Assembly (NCBI RefSeq): GCF_000344685.1
Contig: NW_006920413.1
Span: 521,013-585,012, forward strand
DNA length: 64,000 nt
Source of the DNA: Gloeophyllum trabeum ATCC 11539
Taxonomy: Eukaryota; Basidiomycota; Agaricomycetes; Gloeophyllales; Gloeophyllaceae
Reading direction: 5' to 3'
Shown here: in pieces, positions 32,962-42,978 of the stretch
Layout: each line of letters opens with the position of its first letter
How positions within the stretch are numbered: the stretch's first letter is position 1
Position numbers and translations under genes: made by a program
The notes under the pieces: model-generated
The model's database searches: none
Told to the model about the DNA's origin: nothing
Seen by the model: only the letters and a program-made list of their open reading frames with translations

Positions 32962-35287
32962 ATGCCTTTTAACTACCACCACGACCCGCGCCCCTCGCCG
33001 TCGTCCAGCTCGTCGTCGCGGCCGTCGCTCACGAGCTCCGAGTCCACCGAGCCGTCCTCGCCGGAGCTGTCCAGCCCGCTGCAGCAGCTGTCCATCGCAG
33101 ACGTGGCCGTCAAGTTCAAGCAGCCGCCGTCGCACTTGCAGTTCGGAGACTCGTTTGACCTGGTAAGGGAGGAGGAAGAGCAGATGAAGCACAAGGCAGA
33201 TCGCCGCGACGAGAACAGGGCAGGGCCAGATGGCGTGCATCACGGTGAGTTGGTATTTCGCGTGTTCTCGTTTGTATTTCGGGCTGCACTCGGTCCACGT
33301 AAGCGGGCTGCAGGCGATTTGTATTGCGCATTGGTATTGCGCATTGGTATTTCGCGCAAGTCTGGCAGAGCAGAGGCAGCAGCGATACGCCGTGGAGAGT
33401 CGAGGATGATCGTGGATGGCATGCAAGCCACGATATGCTCGATCTTGTCCCTGGCTGCCAGTCGTCGGGTCCCCGCTGCTGCCCCTGGCTGAATTCGGAC
33501 GGCAACCACGTGGGATTAGACTCGCTTAGACTCCCAGTCCCTGTCGATCGCGTCCGGGCCGTCTAAACGGTTGTCCCAAATTGTGTTATGATATTATGCA
33601 TTCGTCTAATTCCGTTCCGTTGTGTGTTGTTGCCGTGCGCGTTGCCGTCGTCGCTGCTGCCTTGGTCGTCGTCGTGCTCGCTGTTGCTGACCACTCTCTT
33701 TTTCACCAGCTGCACATCGCCCCGCCCACTCGCGCACCAGCTCCAAGACCTTTACGTCTAGAGTCGAGCGGCCGGTCCTTCCCCCGCGCCAGATATCCTT
33801 CTCGAAACGTCACGCATCCTTCGACTCGCCTGCCGAAATCCCTTTCCCGACCCCCTTATATCATCCCCAACGCACGCCATCAATTCCCCCGGCCACGCAT
33901 TCACGCACATCATCGCGTGTCGTGAGCTCTGCTGAACACCCCGGCTCTCCTATTGCGGCTTCTTCGACAGCGAGTGCATCGGTGAGTGCTTGCGCTGTGA
34001 CATCCCGCGTCACACGTGGATCGTCGATCGATAAACCTAATGACTTTGTGTCTCCGAAACAGAACCCTCTTTCCTACAGATCCGGTGCCCAGCGTGATTC
34101 CTATTTCCCGCTCGGTCTGGTCGATGGCTCTCTGAGCGACAGTAGTAGTAGCAGCAGCAGCAGCAACTCGAGCAGCAGCACGACCAGCCTCCCGAGCGCA
34201 CCGGCCCCGCCCAAGCACCTCCGCCCGCCCCTGAAGACCTCCGACTCGAACGCCTCTGCGGAAATGATGACGGCGCCGAGCCATCCCCCGAGCGTCGCTG
34301 GCAAGGGCCGCGACCAGGGCGAGTACTTTGCGCAGCCGCCCGCGGTCCACGTCGAGGACCCCTTGCAGCCGAAGCAGTCCACCTCCGCGCCCTCGTCGGC
34401 GCCCATCACCCCGTTCTCCAGGCCGTACTCCACGTCGAATGTCACTGATGCCTACGGCGGCAAGATCTACAGCCCGACGCCGCTGAAACCGTGGGATCGG
34501 AGCTCGACCGCGAGCCTGCCCCTCCCGTCGCAAACGCCGTTCTTTACCCTCCCGACCGTCGAGCAAGTCGGCGACGTAAGGGAGGAGCCCGAGCCCAGGA
34601 CAGAGGACACGCGAGCGGCCTCGCCGCCCATGTTCGACTCCACCTCCGCATCACCTTCGCCCTCGCCATCTCCTGCGCCAGCGCCTCCCGCCTTGATGAG
34701 GGCGTCCACGTCCGCGTCCGTCGCCTCCGCCCCTGCGATGCCGACTGCCCGCTCCGCCGTGTCCCCGGCTACGTTGCCCCGAGCGGCGGGCACGCCGCTG
34801 TCCGTCGCCTCTAGCTCGTCTATACCCCCTCCCGCGCCGCCGACGATACTCACCCCGCCTCCGCCGCCATTAAGCCCCGAGTCCATGGACAGCACGTCCA
34901 GGCGACCAGCGCCGTATGAGCCGTTCTTATCGCATGCCCCGCCGCCGGGAGATAGCTGGATCGCTGTTGAGACCTCGCAGCGGGAGTACCGCTTGATTGT
35001 GAGATTGCCTGGGTTTAGGCGGGACGGGATGTGAGTGCCTTCATACTTGTGCTGGGAAATCTGTATATTGAATTGTTTATAGTACCCTCGCGACGCGCCG
35101 GAGACGTATACTGCACATCGTCGCGGACTCTTGGGAGCCCGGCGGCGGGCATTTCGAGCGGCGCATCTCATTTGGCTACGACGCGGACCTGGCTCACGTG
35201 CGTGCCGAGTTCGACGGGGACATCCTGAAGGTGCACGTTCCGAGGCGACCGCCATCCAGCTGGATGATTGCGCTCGGGCGCGACTGA
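32962..35287 (+). CDS. alpha-crystallin-domain (Hsp20-like) protein with a long disordered N-terminus
   Basis: Exons 32962-33244, 33710-33981, 34063-35030 and 35083-35287 join in phase (GT-AG) into 575 aa from the ATG of MPFNYHHDPRPSP. Residues 1-480 are rich in Ser, Pro, Ala and Thr, including a poly-Ser tract, with conserved-looking islands (SIADVAVKFKQPPSHLQFG; GKIYSPTPLKPWDRSS). The C-terminus is an alpha-crystallin-like beta sandwich: SQREYRLIVRLPGFRRDG, then after the last intron ILHIVADSWEP, FERRISFGYDADLAHVRAEF and DGDILKVHVPRR, corresponding to the strand order and the G-x-L signature of Hsp20 folds. The classic C-terminal IxI motif is not evident. Intron 1 is unusually long (465 nt). 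It may be a regulatory rather than general chaperone (inference). Confidence 0.8.
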
Positions 35288-36208
35288 TCTTGTCCTCGCC
35301 CCGTGGTGGTAGTGGTGTTCCTGGCATGCCTCCAGCTTTCGATGTAGATATCTCGGTTCACCGCACTTGCTTGCTTACTGTGTCCATAAACCCTTCCTTC
35401 CTCCATTCCGCAGCCCTTCATTCCGCTCCTGCTATTATTGGCCCGCCACAACGACTCTGTGATGCATGCTTTCTGGGTTACCATTCCAGTCGCCCTTATT
35501 CACCGACGTCACCGGGTCTCGCATCACCGACTCACCTCGTTCCGTTCTCGCACGCATATCAACTCAACCACGCTTGTATCCTGCAATGAATTGGCCTTGG
35601 GGCCACCCATATTGTTACCCTCCCAACGATACCAGCCTCCGCTCTCAGGATATACCTTGTTTGTGGATTAATTCTCCTCAATGCTGCACTTTCCTTTGCC
35701 TCCACAAACCCCCTCCCATCGCCCGATTATCATTATCGGACAGGACTCGGATTCCGGAAGCTCGGTTCGGAGAGATGAACCTGCTTACGCTTGGTTACGC
35801 TTTCTAATGTGCCTGTCCGCCTCCCCCCCCTCTGCCTAGTACATACACTTATACATACATACATGTTACTCGCCATTATATTGATAGTGCTTACCTAGGC
35901 AGACTCGCCCCGCTATTTACACTGGATGCCTTCACGCGCTTCTTCCTGCCAGTCCTGTTTTGTTCTACCACTGTATAATTCATCCCATCGTTTGTCGACA
36001 AAAATTATCTTACTCCACCTACCCGTTCTCGGCTATTTATTATATGACAATGCTGCAGCTGTATATACAGGTCGTCCAATAGACAGGCAAATGACACATA
36101 TATATATACATACATAAACATTATGATACGCGCGGGATACAGCTCGTCGGTTGACGTACAGAAAGCAGACAGCTAGGCACTCTAATTGTAGTAAAAGGGA
36201 AGTCGTGG
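35288..36208. other. intergenic between two convergent genes
   Basis: Both flanking genes end here (Hsp20-like from the left, receptor from the right). It contains short CATA/TATA microsatellites at about 35850-35865 and 36095-36118 and no recognisable gene. Confidence 0.5.
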
Positions 36209-37830
36209 TCATCTCGTTGCGCCCCTGTTGGCCAGCGTCGAGAGCCTCACGCCGTCCTCGCCGTCGGCCAGATCCCATCCCTCCTCGTCCAAAGCTCCCA
36301 GGCCGCGCGGCGGCGCCGTCGGTCGTCTATTGACCCGTACGGGCCGCTGCTGAGCCCTCTCCGCATCCGCTTCGACGACAGTCACCTCAACGTGCGCGGT
36401 GCCATTCTCCCCGTCGTCCTTCAAGGGAAGGGACATCTGCGACGGCGCCTTGACGAGCCCACTCGACACGCCGAGCGAGAGCAGCTCGCCGCGCGTGGAG
36501 AGGTAGAGGATGATGTTGACGAGCCCGCTGGAGCGGTAGAGGAACTCGGTGAAGAAGGTCGCGGCGGAGGGCGTGGCGACGGTCGAGTCGTGATTCTCGC
36601 GATAGAACTGGACCCAGCGGGCGATACACGTCGGGAGCACCGTCAAGCAATATACTGCAGGATATCTACAGGGCGGGCTCTCGATCAGTCCCGGGACATG
36701 CATCGAGAGTATGGATCGTTGACTCACGCTAACATGACGAGCGGGTGGGCATCGGGAGCGGTGTCGTCCCCGTCCCGCTTGCGCCGGTGGACATCGAACT
36801 TCCACCATACCTTCTCGTCGACGGTGATGTTGCGTCGGTATAAGAAGTACAGCGGGACGTATAGGCTGATTGAGGCGCTCATTGTAAGCCACATCCAGAA
36901 GTATTCCCCGGCGATACGTTCCTTCCCGTACGCGCCGCCTATCCAGCACCAGTACTGATGACTGTTAGCACAGGAGGTTCAGTAAGAGTACGTCGCACAT
37001 ACGGGTGTGGGTAAGTCGTAGTACTTCGAAGAGGGATGCGTGTGGATGCCAACGCTGATCCCGACGAAGAGGACGATGAACAGGAATATTGACCCAGTGA
37101 CCAGGTAGGAAACAAGCGCATCGTGCGAGCCCTTGCTCCACCACACGCCCCAGAAGGTCTGCAGTGTGATGACGAGTGTGAACAACGCAACGCCCGTTTC
37201 ACCAATTTGCTGAATGGCGCCTGTACGGAGCATCAAACCTTAGCCATACTTCGAGGGTCTATTCATGTTTGCTTTGAATTTACCTTGAAATGTACAGAAC
37301 CCTCCGGTGTAGACTTTGCCTTCGGTAACCCATTTGGCGTTGATCATGCCCCCGACCGCTTGTATAAGATCACAGACGAACAAGCACAGCTGGGATTGGG
37401 TGAGTGACAGCCGTCCAAATTTGAATAGAATTGAAAATTACCACATAGAGGTCCACTGGCTTCTGTACAAGCTGCCAATTGCGCCCTCGGGAGCGCCATG
37501 CATTACGCTGTGTATCGTATACCCCACACAGTCAGATATCGCAGCTATTAGCTATCAATAAAGATTGGCTTACGCAAATGAGAAGAAATAAGACAAGCAC
37601 GGCTATCACCGAGAGAACGCCAGCTTGAACGCTGAACTAGAAGGTTTGGGGCATGGGGAGAAGTCCAAGGTGTAGATGCGACGAGCGCTCACAGCAAGTC
37701 CGATGCTTTGCCCGCGCGTCAGGCAGTATAACGCGGGGCCGACGCGATTTGGGTCCATGAGCGTCACACTCGACTGCTGATATTCGTCCGTTGTACATAT
37801 GATACCGTCTGGAAGAATGTTATTCGACAT
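36209..37830 (-). CDS. seven-transmembrane G-protein-coupled receptor-like protein (Git3/cAMP-receptor type), copy 1
   Basis: Exons 37830-37693, 37636-37574, 37507-37442, 37389-37284, 37220-37003, 36954-36728 and 36665-36209, all GT-AG, give 424 aa. The extracellular N-terminus is followed by hydrophobic segments VLSVIAVLVLFLLIC, LCLFVCDLIQAVGGMI, VALFTLVITLQTFWGV, YLVTGSIFLFIVLFVGI, YFWMWLTMSASISLYVPL, YPAVYCLTVLPTCIARW and FLYRSSGLVNIILYLSTRG. The phrase after helix 2, AKWVTEGKVYTGGFCTFQG, carries the Cys expected to bond with an extracellular-loop Cys. The layout fits the fungal Git3/CAR-like receptor group used in nutrient or ligand sensing through G-alpha and cAMP. The C-terminal tail is hydrophilic and Arg/Ala-rich. 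A divergent paralogue lies at 38745-40470. Confidence 0.8.
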
Positions 37831-38744
37831 TGTTGAGGTGCTCTGTCCGCCGTCTACTTGGTGTGGGTGTCAAGACATGGGAGTGCCCTCGCAGAACAGC
37901 CTGAGAGCTCCTTGATAGCGACCTCGCAACCAAGGAGCATCGGAACCGCAGCATGGTGTCGTTGTTAGAGTTCAGTCGGGCAAGGCTGTTCATTAAACGC
38001 TGGATCATCGTCTAAAGGCAGCGGCGGTGCGCTCTGAGTCTGACTCTGAGGCTAAGATATACCTGCAAATTCACGTGAGTCCTTACTTGCGGACGCACTT
38101 GGTCCTCGTCTCCTGTCAGTCTCTCGTGAAATAGCAATACCGGGACGAGATCAACAGATTGCACAGCGTTTGAACCTGTGTCGATTCGATACGGGAGCGA
38201 TCACATCTCGGGGTTCGTAAGGCGCTCAACCTCATGTGCCTTAATTGTACCTGTCAGTATTAATATTGGAATACGTCCATGTTGGCTCATAAATCCCTTC
38301 GCCAATATGCAAATTGAGGATAGAATCTAGTGAGAGACTATTCTCGATGGTGGTACTGCCGCACGACAGAGTTGCCACGGGCGTAACGCCCTGGGTCATG
38401 GCCATATTGCTGCAAACGGGACCGTTAAGATGCTGCCGCTCTCCTTGCTATGCACTCCGATGTTTCTCCTTCACTGTACCTCGGGATGTTCGAATCATGA
38501 CGCCCGACCGCCCAAGCTGACAGATGCACATCTGCGCCACTGACTCGGAGCGCTGGACTTGAGGCGTAACTAGCACAGTGAACACCTTGTTCTAGCCCAC
38601 TGCTATGCAGCGATTGACGCCAGTCACTCGTACTAAGAAGCGCTGCTATCAGTACAAAGGTATTCCTATATAAGACCTTCACTCTGCGGGTATAGAACGC
38701 TCACCCCACTTTCGCTTCTGGTCGTGACGAACCTTTATGCCGAC
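37831..38744. promoter_or_regulatory. shared 914-bp divergent promoter region of the two receptor genes
   Basis: The two paralogous receptor genes are transcribed away from this interval, so it must contain both promoters. No gene is recognised. I could not pick out a convincing TATA box or a symmetric operator; a TATAAGA word occurs at about 38669, 76 bp before the copy-2 start. Confidence 0.5.
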
Positions 38745-40470
38745 ATGAATATCGGTAGTATCACAGCATCCGGCCTTACTACGAATGCAAGCTTAAGCAA
38801 TGACCCCTACGGAAACTTTTCTATCACGGGCTTCAACGGCACTAGATGCTGGTGGCAAGACTTCGACAATTCTATCTATAATGGGAGTAACAATCCCCAT
38901 CCCCCGATTCACTGTCTGTCCTCGGGCGACCAGCTCGGCTTAATGGTGAAACTCCACGACTCGCACTCATCCGACGATTCTAATCCCTAATACTCTAGTT
39001 GGATGTCGAAGCCGGGCTGATATCTGGAGTCGCCGTTTTGTTAGCGTCTCTCCTGATCCTGGTGAGCACCGTGGCGTCCAGTCTGCAGATAGGTGCCTGA
39101 TCATGGAGCAGCGCAACCTCTGGCGATATCTCAGTTCGGCTGAGAGACAGCGCGTAGGCTTTATCCAAGAAGCAGCGGATATTTACGTGGTGAGCTCACA
39201 CTGGCTTTTGTTCCTGTCAAATAGCACTCATGCTACCCGGGGGCTAGCTCTTATTATTCTTCTTCGAGATTTTCCAAGCACTTGGCGGTATCACAAGTAT
39301 CGAGTGGTTAAGAACGGGAATCGTCCGCAGCGGGGGCTACTGCACTGCGCAGGGTAGGTTCTCCTCTCGGATTTCGAGCGTACAGAGACCCACGTGTAGC
39401 GCAGGAATCCTCCAGGAGTTCGGAGAAATGGGCGTGGCAGCGGCAACTTTGGTAAATCATCTCTTTTAGCGGTTTCCGCTCTACCATTCTGACATAGTGT
39501 GCGTTTCGAGGCTATCGCCCTCCACACTTTCCGCGTACTGGCTTGGGGTCGCTTTACCTACGATCACTTGGTAGCCTACATAGTGGTCTGCGTCATTATA
39601 GTCTACGACGCCCTGTTCGTCGGCCTATCCACCGGGATCAACGCAAGCGAGGGGAAGGACTATATCCTACCTGATCCAGTGAGTTTCTCGATTTTGAATA
39701 TATACAGATCCATCTCAGTATTTTAGTTCTGGTGCTGGGTAGGCGATGCATATAAGAAGCAGCGTATTCTGGGGGAGTACCTCTGGATATGGTTCGCATT
39801 GGTCGGATCTATTGTACTATACCCGCCGTTATACTTCCTCCTGAGGGGCGACATTTCGTTCGATCCCAACAGCTGGTATCGCATCCGCATCCATAGACGT
39901 GGCAAGGGCAGCGCAGACGCGACGCAAGGAATCAACCCCTTATCACTGAGAGGAATGCTAGCGTGAGCAGGCATCTACGATCTTCCTATCGTTGTTACTG
40001 AAACAGATATACGCAGATATCCCGCTGTCTATGCGTTCACGGTGCTCCCGCTCAGCGTGACCCGTTGGACTACGTTCCACTTGAAAGGCGCCGCATCGTT
40101 CTCTCCGAATGCGGCGCTCACCGGGGGCACCTTCTTCGCCGAGACACTGTTCCGCCTCAGCGGCGTCTTCAACGTCATCCTGTTGCTGCTGATTAGACCG
40201 CAGCTGCTGTCCTTCCGCCGCGCTGCGGGGGCACAGGCGCCGTCGCTTGACAGTTTGGATGAAGCCACTGGTAATGGCGGCGGCGATCCAGCTGAGCATA
40301 GACCATCGCTGTCTGAGAGGGGGCATTCGATTGGTATGCAAGAGATGCACTCTGGTAATGGGCGGGGCCCGCCGAATGGCCTTGCTGCATTAGAGGAGCA
40401 CGGCGGCTGGGATCTCGAACACAACGACGACTCCCAGAGCTTGCAGGGTCCAGACGGTGTCAGATCTTGA
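38745..40470 (+). CDS. seven-transmembrane G-protein-coupled receptor-like protein, copy 2
   Basis: Exons 38745-38945, 38999-39061, 39112-39189, 39248-39353, 39405-39451, 39511-39678, 39727-39962 and 40017-40470 give 450 aa. The first in-frame ATG encodes MNIGSITASGLTTNASL, with several N-glycosylation sequons. Hydrophobic segments in order: ISGVAVLLASLLIL, LFFFEIFQALGGITSI, GVAAATLAIALHTF, VAYIVVCVIIVYDALFVG, YLWIWFALVGSIVLYPPL, YPAVYAFTVLPLSVTRW and LFRLSGVFNVILLLL. Exons 2 and 4 have exactly the lengths of those in copy 1 (63 and 106 nt), and the intron before the YPAV block has the same phase, so the two genes arose by duplication with inversion. Copy 2 has one extra intron (39452-39510) inside the block that copy 1 encodes in its exon 5. 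Confidence 0.8.
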
Positions 40471-40696
40471 GCGAGTATGGATAGCGTTGTCTTTACATAT
40501 GGCATATCTCGGTGCCTTGGTGGTCAGCCGTCTTGTCATGTTCGTAGTTTATACCCCTGTGGATCGCATTGAACACGTCATTAATGACATAGACCGTCAG
40601 TTTAATGTACGGATGAAGTTCTGAGTGAGCAAAACGGCAATTCACATCGCATTGCCCACGATCCAGTAGATTTTTGTTTTTAGGAAGCAAAAGAGT
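40471..40696. other. 3' flank of the U6 gene and of receptor copy 2
   Basis: Convergent intergenic space with no gene recognised. Confidence 0.4.
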
Positions 40697-40758
40697 CAAA
40701 ATATTGAGCTCCGTAGAGCTGCCACTCTGGTTAAGCGTGTCATCCTTGTGCAGGGGCC

Positions 40759-40789
<31 letters not shown>

Positions 40790-40815
40790 TTCGTATGTCA
40801 CCCCGAAGGGGACAC
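40697..40815 (-). ncRNA. U6: U6 spliceosomal snRNA, copy 1
   Basis: Read on the minus strand it begins GTGTCCCCTTCGGGGTGACA (5' hairpin) and then contains the invariant U6 core: AATTGGAACGATACAGAGAA, GATTAGCATGGCCCCTGCAC and AAGGATGACACGC. These hold the ACAGAGA box that binds the 5' splice site and the U4-pairing/internal stem-loop region. The 3' part (AGAGTGGCAGCTCTACGGAG) differs from animal U6 but ends in ATATTTT, a pol III-type terminator. It is divergent to an F-box pseudogene starting 110 bp away. The exact 3' end is inferred from the T run. Confidence 0.9.
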
Positions 40816-40925
40816 TAAACAAGGCTCGGGATGTGGCTCCACCCGCGTACACAACGCATTTGGTTCTGATGGCGGGTGCCGCGCGAACCGCGTCCGACTC
40901 GTCGCCTTGTACCTGAGGCTCACCG

Positions 40926-42130
40926 ATGCCATCAACTGCGGACCCCGGGTGGTGGAAGAGGCAACGAACAATCGTGTTATCGGTTCTCCCACCCGAGTTT
41001 TGGATTGAAATATTCGAGTTCGCGACCGGAGCCTTACAATGCCAGTCATACAACCCCTTCGAAACCATTGTTCCTCTTCCGGAACGAGAAGAACTTCGTG
41101 CTCTTAAGATTGCCTACAGAACAAAGCAATCTCTGGACCTCGTATGCAAACGTTGGCGAGAGCTCGCCATACCGATCCTATTCTCGCGGATCACACCAGG
41201 GGCGTCGAATGCTTGCACCGAACCCTTGTATCCGACTTCCAATCCAGTGATGTTGTCCCCTCTTTTCGTGCATGTGTTCGTAGACTGGTCTGCATCACTT
41301 CAAGCGCGGGCGTGCCGTTTGACCTACTTGCAAAAATCATCCGCTCGATCCCTACCCTTGTCATATTCAATGTATGGCCAGCCAAGAACCTCCGAATAAA
41401 TCTCTCCATAACAGACAACATACGGGGGTCCCTGGCAATACTGAGAGAGTCCCTTCGCGTCCTTGACTGGGCTCCCGGTGGTGGTGCGGGTGCTCTATAT
41501 CAGTGGAGGGAAACGGTATCGTCCCTGCCTGGTTTGAGGATTCTTACGTATACGCATAATGTGGCGTTACCACACAGCACATCCTTTACACCAGTAACGC
41601 TCCCGAACCTGATCTATTCATCCTGGAACTGCACCAGCCTCAGCCGTGTCCGCAATAGTGGTCGGCTGTCAGCTGAAGATGATTTGAGGGCACTTCGAGC
41701 GCTCAAATTTTGCAGACATTTGCATCTGGTGCCTCCTCATATCGGTCATAACATTACTCTGCTCTCGGTGCCTGTGTCCCCTCGCAGTATTCGAGGACAG
41801 ATCCCCGAACTGCTTGCGATGCTGCCCAACCTAGTCCACATCGTCCTATGGGCGGCCGACTGGCCCATTATTCCGCAGGCCTTCCCTCTCCCAAAAATCC
41901 AGAAGTTGGGGCTTGGCCGGTTCACGTGAAAATAGGGACTATACAGTCCTCTTCGATAACTTATTTTCCATCGATGCGCCCCAACTCCAAGTCGTTAGGT
42001 TTGTTGACTGGGACGAATGGTCGGCCCTTTTGCATCGGCGGCCACCAGTATTGGCACCGTTTTGAGAGTTGGCACCGTCTTGCGCATTCAGGGTGGAAGA
42101 CAGGGAGGGTAGGCTTTTGACTGACTTGTG
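40926..42130 (+). pseudogene. F-box paralogue with frameshifts, head-to-head with U6
   Basis: Starts at 40926 with MPSTADPGWWKRQ and the F-box-like region LPPEFWIEIFEFATGALQC and SLDLVCKRWRELAIPILF. The frame then shifts near 41180-41220 into CLHRTLVSDFQSSDVVPSF, SIPTLVIFNVWP, LPGLRILTYTHN, LPNLVHIVLWAADWPII, and stops at 41929. Remaining homology (FHPECARR- and GRPF-type phrases) is in other frames up to about 42130. The intact paralogues continue through this region, so this copy is broken by at least two frame changes. Confidence 0.8.
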
Positions 42131-42978
42131 GGGGATCAACTAGGTAATGGTGGGACTCCACCTTCTGCTCTGTCCCCGGGGTGTAATGATATCGCTGGCA
42201 TGGGTGCGCGCTTCACTAGTCTCTGGAGCCCATAGACAACGTCATGTTCCTCTATATAATGGTCAACTTTGTCATACCTTCCCCAGCCTTACCAACATTG
42301 AAGCAGGCAATGAAGTTCGGAGACCTCAGGGGGTAGTAGCACACGCAGAACATGCCCTGGCCGTTGTGACTCGGTGAAACCGGGATGGACATGGCCCCAA
42401 AGTATTATCCCGGTTGCGAGTTCTCGACGGGTTTGTGAGGCCTCACCTCACCTGAGCATTCACCGCGAGCATGATATGCTCGCAATATCTGTACCTTACA
42501 CCTAATATGACCGTGACATTATTCCAGGTCGAGTATCGTAGGGCGCTGCGTTCGAGTGTTTAGCCCGACTTCATGGCCTATATCTTGTCCACATATGCCA
42601 CTATTCTTTGAACAGGCTCCCATGCCACGAGCTTTGCAGTGGATATACCTCAGAAGGCCGTCTTGTCAATGTTAATCCCGCTGGTACCCCTCTAACGTGA
42701 TATATCATACCATTTTGGCTGCTTCATGCGGGAGTCGGGATTTACCATTTCTGGTAGTAGCTTATCTCGATCTCGATATGAGCGATCGATCGGCAGCGTC
42801 GTTCCTCTCCATTGACAGTGTCATGACATCGGTGTGGCTCCGTGCGTTCCGCGGACTATCTAGGAGACTAGGGGGTAAGCCTTAGGTATCGTTCGAGTCC
42901 TGTGTGAAGTCTAAGTAATGCTAACGAGAGTTTCAAGACGCAAGAACTGTAACTCCTCAGCTGCGCAAAATCTTATTC
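42131..42978. other. intergenic; inner edge of the right inverted-repeat arm near 42735
   Basis: No gene recognised. From about 42735 the sequence matches the reverse complement of the left arm's inner edge, interrupted by small insertions and deletions. Confidence 0.5.

Noticed and set aside
33910..35327. Long minus-strand open frames (218 and 286 codons) opposite the Hsp20-like gene
   Set aside because: They are antisense shadows of a GC-rich, Ser/Pro-rich coding region; the plus strand gives a phase-consistent spliced gene with a recognisable domain.
42880..42915. GTTCGAGTCC word resembling a tRNA T-arm / B box (also in the left arm, minus strand, at about 30622-30640)
   Set aside because: The flanking bases cannot form the T stem and no D-arm or anticodon arm lies upstream at tRNA distance.
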